From: BOG-994 sp049514215
GTDB taxonomy: Bacteria > Pseudomonadota > Gammaproteobacteria > Burkholderiales > Burkholderiaceae_D
Assembly (NCBI GenBank): GCA_049514215.1
Contig: JBEKVI010000011.1
Location: 26,859-90,858, forward strand
Length of the DNA stretch: 64,000 bases
Reading direction: 5' to 3'
This document shows positions 27,248 to 35,371 of this stretch, piece after piece. Position numbers and translations under genes: made by a program. The notes under the pieces were generated by a model. It was not told the origin of the DNA and did no database searches. It was given only the letters and a program-made list of their open reading frames with translations. Each line of letters starts with the position of its first letter. The first letter of the stretch is position 1.

Positions 27248-28390
27248 TTAGTTGTTGTTGGTCTTCTTGGGAGGCACCTTGGGCACCGGTTTGGCCGGAA
27301 CGGCCGGATGCTGCGCGTTCTGGGCCGGGGCTCCAGCCTGGGGACGTTGCAACAGGTGCTGCAGGAACGAGCCCTGTTGTGCGGGAGCCTTCTGCGCAGG
27401 GGCCGCGTTCTTGTTGGCAGCGGCATTGACCTGCGCTTTTTCCTTTTGATTTTGTGCCACGCCCGGTCGCGCAGTCTCACGCGTTTCTCGTTGCGAGGCA
27501 TTGGGATGGGCGGCGGCAGGGCCCCCGCGCTTGAGTTCTTGGGTGTGCTGTTGGACCCGCTCGACACGGCGTTGTTCGAGTCCAGCGGCGATGCGCTGGC
27601 TCTTACCCACGAAAACCGCATCGTGCTTGCGCGGTACCTGAAAAAACGCAGGGACCTTGTCGAGGACCCGAGGCTGAGCCAGCCCCCGGTGATCGACGAA
27701 ACCGGCTTTGCCCGGAGAGACTTCGACCGTTCCATGACTGTTTCCAATGGTCGTAGAACCTTCGTGGACGTTGTCATAGGTCCCGGCATCCACACCTGCG
27801 GTGCCCTCGGGAACATAAGCCGGCTCATGGTCCGTGCCGCGCACGCCGATGGTCGCGCTGGGCGTGACCACCGAGTACTTGCGCGGGTAGGTCTTACCGA
27901 TCCACCCCGTGATGGAGCGCATGCTCCCTTTCAGAAGTCCGATGACGCTGACGTCACTCTCATCGCCGTTGGCCTGATACTTGGCGATGCGTAACTGGGT
28001 GTTGGGCCGCACCGCAATGAAACCGCCGTCAGCCATGTCGAGGTGAATCTCAGCGTTGTCGCCGGTCACGATCGCATCGCCTTCATAGAGTTGCTCACCA
28101 GCCACAGACTGGCGCGAGACTTTGTCGGGTCCAATGATGTGGACTTGCCCATCAACGAGATTCACCTTAGCTGCGGGATTGCGCTGCGTTGCACCCTGGC
28201 CGTCGGCGCTCGACGCACTTCCCGATGCGGCGCCAGTCGCAGCGCCCTGCTGGGGACTACCGGTAGTCGCACTGGTCCCACTCGCGCCGGCGGCCTGGCC
28301 TGCGGGCGGCGTTTGAGCAAGTACCGCAAACGCGCACAGCAGTGCACAACCCAAGACGCAATAGCTAGCCTGCCTGATCCACTGGACCAT
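27248..28390 (-). CDS. FecR-domain exported protein
   Basis: 380 residues from the ATG at 28390, preceded by GGAGGAAAG; an in-frame TTG five codons earlier has no such site. A signal peptide covers about residues 1-26 (VLGCALLCAFAVLA). The FecR domain lies at about 65-190 (VNLVDGQVHIIGPDK, GDAIVTGDNAEIHLDMADGG, SVVTPSATIGVRGTDHE). The last 130 residues are disordered and rich in Ala, Gln, Lys and Pro. There is no transmembrane anti-sigma helix, FecI sigma factor or TonB receptor next to it, so it is a secreted FecR-domain protein of unknown job, not a classic iron-signalling anti-sigma factor. Confidence 0.85.
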   Translation of the reverse strand: MVQWIRQASYCVLGCALLCAFAVLAQTPPAGQAAGASGTSATTGSPQQGAATGAASGSASSADGQGATQRNPAAKVNLVDGQVHIIGPDKVSRQSVAGEQLYEGDAIVTGDNAEIHLDMADGGFIAVRPNTQLRIAKYQANGDESDVSVIGLLKGSMRSITGWIGKTYPRKYSVVTPSATIGVRGTDHEPAYVPEGTAGVDAGTYDNVHEGSTTIGNSHGTVEVSPGKAGFVDHRGLAQPRVLDKVPAFFQVPRKHDAVFVGKSQRIAAGLEQRRVERVQQHTQELKRGGPAAAHPNASQRETRETARPGVAQNQKEKAQVNAAANKNAAPAQKAPAQQGSFLQHLLQRPQAGAPAQNAQHPAVPAKPVPKVPPKKTNNN

Positions 28391-28485
28391 CTTTCCTCCA
28401 CTCAACGCATCGGTGGGCGTGGACCTGCGCGATGGCGTGCCTTCTTAGCAGACGCGGGACGCGCGTCGTTTTTCGATTCCCCTTA

Positions 28486-28514
28486 TTCGTATCAGGATGT
28501 GGCGAACGGGTCAA
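28486..28514 (-). promoter_or_regulatory. Candidate sigma-70 promoter for the FecR gene
   Basis: On the minus strand TTGACC (28509-28514) is followed after 17 bases by TACGAA (28486-28491). It lies between the dnaB stop and the FecR gene and points into the latter. The -10 box is weak. Confidence 0.35.
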
Positions 28515-28550
28515 TGAAATCCCGCACATCCGGACGGCCGTCATGCCGAT

Positions 28551-31154
28551 TCAGTAGGACGTGCCACCGCCGGGGGTAAAGTTTTCGAATTTGGTGTGGG
28601 CACCGATGAAGGTCAGGCGAAGTGATCCGATGGGTCCGTTGCGCTGCTTGCCAATGATGATCTCGGCCGTTCCCTTGTCCTGCGAGTCGGGGTTGTAGAC
28701 CTCATCCCGATAGATGAACAAGATGACATCTGCATCCTGCTCGATCGCACCAGAGTTATGACTTACGACGCCGTCGGCCAGCCACGACTGAAGGCCCGGC
28801 ACGGTTAAGTCGTACACCTCTTCCTCGCCGGCCGGATCGATGCGGACCACAGGATCCCAATGCAAGCCCTCTAGCGCGGCTTCAGATTCGATCTCACTTT
28901 CGGCCTGCGGTGCGAAGTCCCTCGCGTGCGCCCGGGCCGAGGCAGCGCCTGCTCGCATTGACTTTCCCTGGCTTGCCTGGGAGATCGAATCGCGCCATGG
29001 CGATCGCGGATGCGGATCGGATTCCAAGGCCGCGCCCGATTGGGTCATCGAGGATTCCGACAGCGCTGCAACGCGGGCAACCCTCTCGAGGAACAGATGC
29101 TGGGCCGCATCGCTTTGGACATCGACCACGTGCACGGCGCGCCCGTGCGTGTCGACGACCGTCGTTAGCCGGGCCAGTATTCCCAGTCGCATCAGCAGCG
29201 CCCCAACATCGCGCGCGAGAGGCAGGCTGTAGCAAGAAAATGAGATTCGTAGTCCGTTTTGACCCGAGGCGTCCCGTAGCCCCACGGTCCCGCCGGCGGC
29301 CCAGAGGTGGCCGACGAGGCGAGCGATTTGGTCATTGGTCAGCCGGAAAACCTGGCGCGGCAGTTCCTTCTCGTGGGGGCGTTGACCAAGCACGCCCAGA
29401 TTTCTTAGCCATTGCTTGATCCCAGCGGGATGCCAACGCGACCCATTTCCCGTGATGAGGACCTGGTGTCGATCACCCGCGCTTTGCGTCTTGCAAGTCG
29501 AACCGAAGGCAGCTACGGCTTCGCTTAGCGCACGGCAATTGGCTGCGTTCGTGCTGGAGTAGCGGATGGGCTGATGATGCTGGTGCAAGCCCGCGGCCAT
29601 GAGATGTCCGAGCGCTGTCAAGGCGTGCTCCGTCCAGACTTCGGTTTCCTCGGGAGCCGGGATCCTGCGGGCTAGGCCGATCCGGACTCCTTGGCGCAAC
29701 TCCTGGATTTTCGCCCAGCCCCGGTCAGACAGTAGCCGATGCTCGCCGGTAGCCCGGATCGTACGGCCACTGGCGAGCGAGACGCGAAAGATATTCCTTG
29801 TCCCTACACGCCACACCTTGTCCGAGCGCGCCGCGACTAACTCGCCTCGGTGGTTGACCGCCCAGACGTCGGGTTGCTCTCCCACCAGGTCTCGAATCGG
29901 AACCCGCCGGCCGTCGGTCAGATTGACCAGGGTATCGCCCGTGACACATTCGCGAAGATCGCTCATGACGGGACGCTTATTGGGCCGCTGCTCCAAACTG
30001 CGATTGAGCTGCGAGAGCGCGATAACGGGAACGTTAAGCTCTTTGGCCAGCGCTTTGAGAGACCGGGAGATCTCGGAAATCTCCGTCGCGCGATTCTCCC
30101 CGGCGCGGTTGGATGACATGAGCTGCAGATAATCGACGATGATGAGGCCCAGCTTGCCACACTGACGCGAAAGCCGACGCGCCCGGGCACGCAATTCCAG
30201 GCTGTTCAATGCTGGCGTCTCGTCGATGTAGAGCTGCGCGTCCTGCATTTTTTGAATGGCGTGGGTCAGACGTGGCCAGTCGTCTTCAGCGAGCCGGCCG
30301 GTGCGCACCTTGTGCTGATCAAGCCGCCCCACTGAGCCTAGCATCCGCATGGCCAGCTGCGTGCCACCCATTTCCATCGAGAAAACCGCCACCGGCAGGC
30401 CGTGTTCGATAGCGACGAATTCGCCGATGTTCAATGCGAAGGCCGTCTTTCCCATCGAGGGTCGGCCCGCAACGATGATCAGATCGCCCGGTTGCAGTCC
30501 CGAGGTCTTGCTATCCAGATCCGAAAAGCCACTGGGTACGCCCGTGATGTCGTTCGGATTTTCGCGATGATAAAGCTCGTCGATGCGCTCGACGACTTGT
30601 GTGAGCAGCGGCTGAATCTCAACGAAACCCTGTGATCCCCGCGCCCCCTCTTCAGCGATCGAGAAGACTTTGGATTCGGCCTCATCGAGGAGCGTACTGG
30701 TCTCTTTGCCCTGGGTGTTAAACGCCGATTCGGCAATCTCGTCGGCGATGGAGACGAGACGCCTGAGGATCGCGCGGTCACGCACGATCTCGGCATAACG
30801 CCGTATGTTCGCCGCAGACGGCGTGCTCTGCGCCAAGTCGTTCAGGTAGGGTAGCCCGCCCACCTCGTCGGCCTTGCCGGTCGACGACAGCGATTCGAAG
30901 ACCGTAATGACATCAGCCGGATGCGCGCGCTCGATGAGTCGTTGCACGTGCTGGTAGATCAGACGGTGGTCGTAGCGGTAAAAATCCTCCTCGCGCAGAC
31001 AGTCGGCAATCTTGTCGAAGGCCTGGTTGTCGAGGAGTAGACCGCCCAAAACTGATTGTTCGGCCTCGATCGAATGGGGAGGGACACGCAGCGCCTCGAG
31101 CTCTGCGTCGCGACCGGCTGAGCGATCGCCCCGAAGTGGGATTGGGGTATTCAT
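28551..31154 (-). CDS. dnaB: Replicative DNA helicase DnaB containing an in-frame intein
   Basis: 867 residues as translated, from the ATG at 31154. Removing the 398-residue intein leaves 469 residues, the normal size. DnaB is the hexameric 5'-3' helicase at the replication fork. The N-terminal domain is recognised by PPHSIEAEQSVLGGLLLD; the RecA-like domain has Walker A GRPSMGKTAFAL, then LIIVDYLQLM, and the C-terminal motif PVMSDLRE/SGAIEQDADVILFIYRDE, which the intein splits between Glu and Ser. Splicing must occur to give working helicase, because this is the expected only dnaB. The gene is separated from the rpsF-rplI operon by a terminator. A TATAGT box 10 bases before the start could give a very short leader. 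Confidence 0.96.
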   Translation of the reverse strand: MNTPIPLRGDRSAGRDAELEALRVPPHSIEAEQSVLGGLLLDNQAFDKIADCLREEDFYRYDHRLIYQHVQRLIERAHPADVITVFESLSSTGKADEVGGLPYLNDLAQSTPSAANIRRYAEIVRDRAILRRLVSIADEIAESAFNTQGKETSTLLDEAESKVFSIAEEGARGSQGFVEIQPLLTQVVERIDELYHRENPNDITGVPSGFSDLDSKTSGLQPGDLIIVAGRPSMGKTAFALNIGEFVAIEHGLPVAVFSMEMGGTQLAMRMLGSVGRLDQHKVRTGRLAEDDWPRLTHAIQKMQDAQLYIDETPALNSLELRARARRLSRQCGKLGLIIVDYLQLMSSNRAGENRATEISEISRSLKALAKELNVPVIALSQLNRSLEQRPNKRPVMSDLRECVTGDTLVNLTDGRRVPIRDLVGEQPDVWAVNHRGELVAARSDKVWRVGTRNIFRVSLASGRTIRATGEHRLLSDRGWAKIQELRQGVRIGLARRIPAPEETEVWTEHALTALGHLMAAGLHQHHQPIRYSSTNAANCRALSEAVAAFGSTCKTQSAGDRHQVLITGNGSRWHPAGIKQWLRNLGVLGQRPHEKELPRQVFRLTNDQIARLVGHLWAAGGTVGLRDASGQNGLRISFSCYSLPLARDVGALLMRLGILARLTTVVDTHGRAVHVVDVQSDAAQHLFLERVARVAALSESSMTQSGAALESDPHPRSPWRDSISQASQGKSMRAGAASARAHARDFAPQAESEIESEAALEGLHWDPVVRIDPAGEEEVYDLTVPGLQSWLADGVVSHNSGAIEQDADVILFIYRDEVYNPDSQDKGTAEIIIGKQRNGPIGSLRLTFIGAHTKFENFTPGGGTSY
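28755..29948 (-). mobile_element. DnaB intein with degenerate LAGLIDADG endonuclease
   Basis: 398 codons inserted in frame in dnaB. The first residue is Cys (block A: CVTGDTLVNLTDGRRVPIRD), block B has Thr67-x-x-His70 in ATGEHRLL, block F is VYDLTVPGLQSWLADG and block G ends VVSHN before the extein Ser. All residues needed for protein splicing are therefore present. Block A closely resembles the Rhodothermus-type DnaB intein as I recall it. The middle holds a LAGLIDADG-like region: LGHLMAAG (about 113-120) and LVGHLWAAGG (about 211-220). The acidic residue of each motif is replaced, by Ala119 and Gly219, so the homing endonuclease is probably dead. A 70-residue Ser/Ala-rich linker lies before block F. 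Confidence 0.93.
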
Positions 31155-31296
31155 GAGTCCGCCCACTATAGCCCAGGCGGAACGCACGGGCTGTGCAAAA
31201 CAATGGGGACAACCGGAGGATAACCTGTGGAAGAAAGCGCATTGAATGTGGCCGTCGGAGAGAAGGCCTGTTTCTGACGTTACGAAAGAGCGCGCT

Positions 31297-31327
31297 AAAG
31301 AAAAAGGCCAGCTCATAGGCTGGCCTT
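31297..31327 (-). terminator. Rho-independent terminator after rplI
   Basis: Read on the minus strand, AAGGCCAGC and GCTGGCCTT form a perfect 9-bp stem with a 6-base loop, followed by TTTCTTT. It ends the rpsF-priB-rpsR-rplI operon and isolates dnaB. Confidence 0.88.
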
Positions 31328-31351
31328 GTGTCCTAGAACATCAACTAAAGT

Positions 31352-31804
31352 TTACGTCGCGTCAGGTACCACTGACACTCCGATCTCTACGACAACGTCG
31401 GTGTGGAGCGCCACCGAGACCGGATGATCTCCGACCGTTTTCAACGGACCTTCGGGCAATCGGATTTGCGACTTCTCGACCACAAAACCCTTCTTACCCA
31501 GTTCCTCGGCAATGTCGAAATTGGTGACCGACCCGAAGAGTCGTCCGTCGACCCCGGCCTTGGCCGGAATCTGGAGTGCATAGCCGCTCAACTTTTCGCC
31601 CACGGCGTGCGCGGCCGCGAGCTTCTCGGCGGCGATCTTCTCAAGCTCGGCGCGACGGGCGGCAAATTCGGCGATATTCGCCTCTGTAGCACGACGAGCC
31701 TTGCGTTGGGGAATCAGGAAATTGCGCGCATACCCGTCCTTGACTTTGACCACATCGCCCAGGTTTCCGAGGTTGACGACTTTCTCGAGCAGAATGATTT
31801 GCAT
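31352..31804 (-). CDS. rplI: 50S ribosomal protein L9
   Basis: 150 residues from the ATG at 31804, which gives the family start MQIILLEKVVNLGNLGD; longer in-frame extensions run into rpsR. The N-terminal domain (VKVKDGYARNFLIPQRKA) and the long connecting helix are visible, then the C-terminal domain with DGRLFGSVTNFDIAEEL. Last gene of the rpsF operon. Confidence 0.97.
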   Translation of the reverse strand: MQIILLEKVVNLGNLGDVVKVKDGYARNFLIPQRKARRATEANIAEFAARRAELEKIAAEKLAAAHAVGEKLSGYALQIPAKAGVDGRLFGSVTNFDIAEELGKKGFVVEKSQIRLPEGPLKTVGDHPVSVALHTDVVVEIGVSVVPDAT

Positions 31805-31823
31805 TGATTTCTCCCGTCGTCGA

Positions 31824-32102
31824 TCAACCGTGCAGATCGGTATACGGCAAGAGCGCAAGGTAGCGCGCGCGCTTGATGGCCGTATCGAGCTGGCGCTGGT
31901 AATGGGCTTTCGTGCCCGTAAGGCGAGCCGGCATGATTTTGCCGTTTTCTTGGATGAAGTCCTTTAGGGTCTCGACATCCTTGTAGTCGATTTGTTCGAC
32001 GCCTGCAGCTGTAAACCGACAAAACTTCTTGCGCTTGAACAGAGGATTCTGCTGTGGGCGCTTGGTCTTGTCCTTATTACCAAATCTTCTTGGTGGTGGC
32101 AT
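31824..32102 (-). CDS. rpsR: 30S ribosomal protein S18
   Basis: 92 residues, basic. Family motifs are FKRKKFCRFTAAGVEQIDYKD and the C-terminal GTKAHYQRQLDTAIKRARYLALLPY. S18 pairs with S6 on the 30S platform. It follows priB by 2 bases. Confidence 0.97.
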   Translation of the reverse strand: MPPPRRFGNKDKTKRPQQNPLFKRKKFCRFTAAGVEQIDYKDVETLKDFIQENGKIMPARLTGTKAHYQRQLDTAIKRARYLALLPYTDLHG

Positions 32103-32104
32103 GT

Positions 32105-32404
32105 TCAGTCCTCGTTTTCCAATTCAAATGCGGTGATGTGATAGACGAAGCTCCGGCTATTGCGACTTCTCTTCGCCAAAAATCCGACAAACCGGTGTCG
32201 CCGTCCGAGTGGAGCCTGATTCAACGAGGCGGCGATCGAACCGATCGCCATGCCCCTGATCTCGAGTTCCACCTGGCGCGCCTGCTGCGCCTCGATCTGT
32301 GCGGATTGGTGCTGAAGCACGCATTCCGCGACTGGGATGCCGGCCGGTGTGTAGCGCAACACCTGACGCTCGATGATCTTCGCGCTCAACTGAAGCTGGT
32401 TCAC
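32105..32404 (-). CDS. priB: Primosomal replication protein N (PriB)
   Basis: 99 residues with an OB fold of the single-stranded DNA-binding type (ERQVLRYTPAGIPVAECVLQH, then LEIRGMAIGSIAASL). PriB joins PriA at stalled forks to reload DnaB. Its position between rpsF and rpsR is the conserved beta/gamma arrangement. Confidence 0.93.
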   Translation of the reverse strand: MNQLQLSAKIIERQVLRYTPAGIPVAECVLQHQSAQIEAQQARQVELEIRGMAIGSIAASLNQAPLGRRHRFVGFLAKRSRNSRSFVYHITAFELENED

Positions 32405-32435
32405 ACGCTACCGGCAATGCCCGCTCGAGCTTTCT

Positions 32436-32804
32436 CTAAGCGGCCGGTGCCTCGGACGTGGCGGCTTTACGCGCCTCTTCCTTGGCCACTTCCTTCATCA
32501 TTGGCGAAGGCGCCGTATGCGCCTTCTTCTGCTGCACGGTGAGATGGCGTAGGACCGCATCGTTGAACTTGAAGCCATGTTCGAGTTCATCGAGCGTTTC
32601 CTGGTCGATCTCGATGTTCAGACAGACATAGTGGGCCTTGGCGATTTTCTGGATCTGGTAGGCCAATTGCCGACGCCCCCAGTCTTCGACTCGATGGACG
32701 TGCCCGTTTTTTCCGGTGACGAGCGTCTTATAGCGCTCGATCATGGCTGGTACCTGCTCGCTCTGATCGGGATGGATGATCAGGACGATTTCATAGTGAC
32801 GCAT
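32436..32804 (-). CDS. rpsF: 30S ribosomal protein S6
   Basis: 122 residues. It starts MRHYEIVLIIHPDQSEQVPAM and has the typical VHRVEDWGRRQLAYQI and KAHYVCLNIE segments. The C terminus carries an extra Lys/Ala-rich tail. AAGGAG lies 6 bases before the ATG. First gene of rpsF-priB-rpsR-rplI. Confidence 0.97.
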   Translation of the reverse strand: MRHYEIVLIIHPDQSEQVPAMIERYKTLVTGKNGHVHRVEDWGRRQLAYQIQKIAKAHYVCLNIEIDQETLDELEHGFKFNDAVLRHLTVQQKKAHTAPSPMMKEVAKEEARKAATSEAPAA

Positions 32805-32827
32805 GCATTCTCCTTATGGATTGGTCA

Positions 32828-32855
32828 GCCGCCCAGGATGCATACCTGGTGCGGC
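32828..32855 (-). promoter_or_regulatory. Hairpin in the rpsF leader
   Basis: In the 5' leader of rpsF, GCCGC-A-CCAGG pairs with CCTGG-GCGGC as a 10-bp stem with one bulged A and a 7-base loop. Ribosomal protein operons starting with rpsF are often autoregulated by S6:S18 binding to such a leader; this role is inference here. Confidence 0.4.
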
Positions 32856-32872
32856 AAGGATGTAAACCGGCG

Positions 32873-32902
32873 ATTATAGACACAATTGACATCAGCCGTC
32901 AA
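32873..32902 (-). promoter_or_regulatory. Sigma-70 promoter for rpsF-priB-rpsR-rplI
   Basis: On the minus strand TTGACG (32897-32902) is followed after 18 bases by a perfect TATAAT (32873-32878). It gives a leader of about 60 bases that contains the rpsF hairpin. Confidence 0.75.
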
Positions 32903-33037
32903 GAAAATCAAGGGCTTAGGCGTTGGCGCTCGTGCGAATGGCGCCTCGCATATTCGGGAACTTCGGGCAGCATCAGCCGTGGACGGGCCGCGGCGCAGTC
33001 GATGGCCAAATAGGCTGCAACTACTGGAGATGTCGGC

Positions 33038-33334
33038 TCAGATCTGGCAATAGATCAAAGCATCGAGCGCCGGGTCGTCTCGCACATAGGATGCGAGGCG
33101 CGGGGCAAACTGTGTGTTTAAGAGCGCCAGCGAGCGGATTTTCGAAAGATCGAAAAGTCCCCAGTCACGGGGCTCCTGGGAGGCGCCGCTGGGGCCGGTC
33201 CAGTACGCACGCAAAAGATCGTGGCCGCCAAGATCTTTTCCATAGGCGTACGGCTCAATGATGCAACGCAGCCCACCGTAGGAGAATGCAAGATGATTGC
33301 GGCCCCTGATCGCCGCACAGATGATCGGATTCAT
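33038..33334 (-). CDS. Small WYL-like domain protein
   Basis: 98 residues. It resembles the stand-alone small proteins with the WYL-type pattern: IICAAIRGRNHLAFSYGGL, then IIEPYAYGKDLGGHDLLRAYW, then WGLFDLSKIRSLALL. Unlike full WYL regulators it has no helix-turn-helix. Its function is unknown; ligand sensing is only a possibility by analogy. It stands alone between rpsF and pssA, with 241 bases before pssA in which I see nothing. Confidence 0.6.
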   Translation of the reverse strand: MNPIICAAIRGRNHLAFSYGGLRCIIEPYAYGKDLGGHDLLRAYWTGPSGASQEPRDWGLFDLSKIRSLALLNTQFAPRLASYVRDDPALDALIYCQI

Positions 33335-33575
33335 CGGACCGTCCGCGTATGCGCTCGCACTTTCGTTGGGGAAGCGATGACTGTCCCTAGGCTAGCTCCC
33401 CCCTTAGCACGAGTAAACAAGTGCAATGGGAAAAGAGGAATGAGGCGTGCTCCCCATTTGGGATTACCGGCTCAGCTCCGCACGCAAAAATACGAAAGTC
33501 TCAAGGCGCAAAGCCCACCCACCGATGGGGCGCCGCAACCGGCTGTTACGTTCGGGCAGAACGGACTAGGCCGCC

Positions 33576-34415
33576 TCACCCGCCCTCGGTTGGCGCGGCG
33601 GCAACAGGAGTCCTGCCGCGCCGGAAGTGTCGCCAAAGCCAGAGCAAGTGTCCTGACAAGGCATACGCAATACAGGAGGCAAACAGAACCCGGGGAGGAT
33701 TAATGAGGATCACCACGAAAAGCAGAACGATTCCCAAAGCGTAGACGAAGGGGACGCTCTTTCGAAGATTGACCACCTTGAAGCTGTAAAAGGGCGAATT
33801 GCTCACCATCGACAGCCCCGCATAAAGCGTGACGACGAAAGACTGCCACATGAGTTCTGCCCCGGTGTATCGCAGGCTGTCGAGGACCAATACAAAGCCT
33901 GCGACCATGGCGGCGGCGGCCGGACTGGGAAGACCTTGAAAGAAGCGCTTGTCGATCACCTCGATGTTGGTATTAAAACGCGCCAGACGCAGACCGGCGC
34001 CCGCCACGTAGACGAACGCCGCAAGCCAACCCCACTTCCCCAGTCCCAGAAGCGACCACTGGTAGATCACAAGCGCTGGAGCAACGCCGAATGCGACCAT
34101 GTCCGAAAGGCTGTCGTATTCCGCGCCGAAGTCGCTTTGCGTATTGGTCAGGCGCGCCACCCTTCCATCCAGGCTATCGAGCACGGCAGCGATAAAAATC
34201 GCGTAGGCCGCGGTCTCAAAACGCTGGTTCATGGCCTGGACAATGGCAAAAAATCCCGAGAACAAGGCCGCCGTCGTAAAGGCGTTCGGGAGAAGATAAA
34301 TTCCTCGTCGCCTTTTCGGTTTGGCGAGGTTTGCGGAGACCGAGGGGATCGCCCGCGGATTACGCGGAAATTGCGCGACGTTCGTTTTCGGTTTGCGGCG
34401 GTGAAAGGTTGCCAT
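33576..34415 (-). CDS. pssA: CDP-diacylglycerol-serine O-phosphatidyltransferase
   Basis: 279 residues from the ATG at 34415; the longer frame overlaps psd. The CDP-alcohol phosphotransferase motif is complete: DSLDGRVARLTNTQSDFGAEYDSLSD in outline D-G-x2-A-R-x8-G-x3-D-x3-D. About seven hydrophobic segments follow an Arg/Lys-rich N terminus. It makes phosphatidylserine in the inner membrane, the substrate of psd, which ends 7 bases upstream. Confidence 0.94.
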   Translation of the reverse strand: MATFHRRKPKTNVAQFPRNPRAIPSVSANLAKPKRRRGIYLLPNAFTTAALFSGFFAIVQAMNQRFETAAYAIFIAAVLDSLDGRVARLTNTQSDFGAEYDSLSDMVAFGVAPALVIYQWSLLGLGKWGWLAAFVYVAGAGLRLARFNTNIEVIDKRFFQGLPSPAAAAMVAGFVLVLDSLRYTGAELMWQSFVVTLYAGLSMVSNSPFYSFKVVNLRKSVPFVYALGIVLLFVVILINPPRVLFASCIAYALSGHLLWLWRHFRRGRTPVAAAPTEGG

Positions 34416-34422
34416 GGAAACG

Positions 34423-35067
34423 TCAGAGATCGGCGAGAATGCTCGAAGTCGCATAGACCTTGTCACCCACGCCGGCGCGCGGGCGAGCCGTCGCCGGGAG
34501 GTAGACGTCGACACGTGAGCCGAAGCGGATGAAGCCATAACGCTGACCGCGGGATAAAGCATCTCCGACTTTAACGTAGCACAGAATCCGGCGCGCGATC
34601 AGTCCGGCAACCTGGACGAAGGTCACCTGTTCGCCACCGGAACCGATCGCCACGATCGCGTTGCGTTCGTTCTCTAGTGATGCCTTGTCCAAGTCGGCGT
34701 TAACGAAGCTTCCGGGAAAGTACTCCAGCTGCGTGATTCGACCGTCGATCGGACTGCGATTGGAGTGGACGTTAAACACGTTCATGAAAACACTGATCTT
34801 GAGTGCCTCACGATTCGCGTAGGGATCGTGCGCCCGTTCAACCGCGACAATCCTTCCGTCTGCGGGCGAAAGCACCACACTCGCCTCCGAAGGAATCGGT
34901 CTGGCGGGATCACGAAAGAACTGCACCACGAACAGGGCGATCAACCAAAATGGAAGCGACCACCACCCGGCAATGACGGTCACGAGTACTGCAACGCCCA
35001 GACTCATGCCGATGAAGGGCCATCCCTCACGGGCGATGATGGGGTAAGGGTAGGACATCATTCTCAC
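34423..35067 (-). CDS. psd: Phosphatidylserine decarboxylase
   Basis: 214 residues, the short (Psd-A-related) type. The proenzyme cleaves itself at Gly-Ser in GFIRFGSRVDVYLP to form the pyruvoyl group. An N-terminal hydrophobic region covers about residues 18-47. Other family motifs are VLSPADGRIV and FMNVFNVHSNRSPIDGRI. The start may be the GTG at 35067 or the ATG at 35061, which has AGGGAAG upstream. With pssA it makes phosphatidylethanolamine. Confidence 0.94.
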   Translation of the reverse strand: MRMMSYPYPIIAREGWPFIGMSLGVAVLVTVIAGWWSLPFWLIALFVVQFFRDPARPIPSEASVVLSPADGRIVAVERAHDPYANREALKISVFMNVFNVHSNRSPIDGRITQLEYFPGSFVNADLDKASLENERNAIVAIGSGGEQVTFVQVAGLIARRILCYVKVGDALSRGQRYGFIRFGSRVDVYLPATARPRAGVGDKVYATSSILADL

Positions 35068-35094
35068 TTCCCTAGGGCGCCAAAGCTGCGAAAC

Positions 35095-35301
35095 TCACTT
35101 CGACGCGTCGTCGGCGTGCTGTCTGGCAGCCTCGTCGGCCTTTTGGATCGTCGCCTCGACGCCTTTGGCACGTTCAAGAGCCTCGCGCTGTGTTTTCAAA
35201 ACGTCGGGTGGGGGACCGGGGTGATCGCAGGCCACAAGGCAGGATCCGAGAGCCAGCGCCATAAAGGCGCGCCCGAACTCGCCGACAATCCCCGGTTTCA
35301 T
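35095..35301 (-). CDS. Small predicted lipoprotein
   Basis: 68 residues from the ATG at 35301; an ATG 12 codons upstream would spoil the signal. The N-terminal signal ends in a lipobox, CLVAC, giving a mature protein of about 44 residues from Cys25. The mature part is helical and charged (VLKTQREALERAKGVEATIQKADEAA is coiled-coil-like in outline). It lies between ilvC and psd. Its role is unknown. Confidence 0.65.
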   Translation of the reverse strand: MKPGIVGEFGRAFMALALGSCLVACDHPGPPPDVLKTQREALERAKGVEATIQKADEAARQHADDASK

Positions 35302-35371
35302 GCGGCCGAGAATAGCACAAGCGATAGGGACACCCAAGGTCTTAACCCGAGCGAAGACCCCCCGAGACCCC

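Noticed and set aside
28894..29419. Additional frames inside the intein region on both strands
   Set aside because: The dnaB-intein frame is continuous and motif-supported; the others are shadows.
33335..33575. Possible small RNA or tRNA between the WYL-like gene and pssA
   Set aside because: No cloverleaf, TpsiC-like motif or terminator could be found by reading it.
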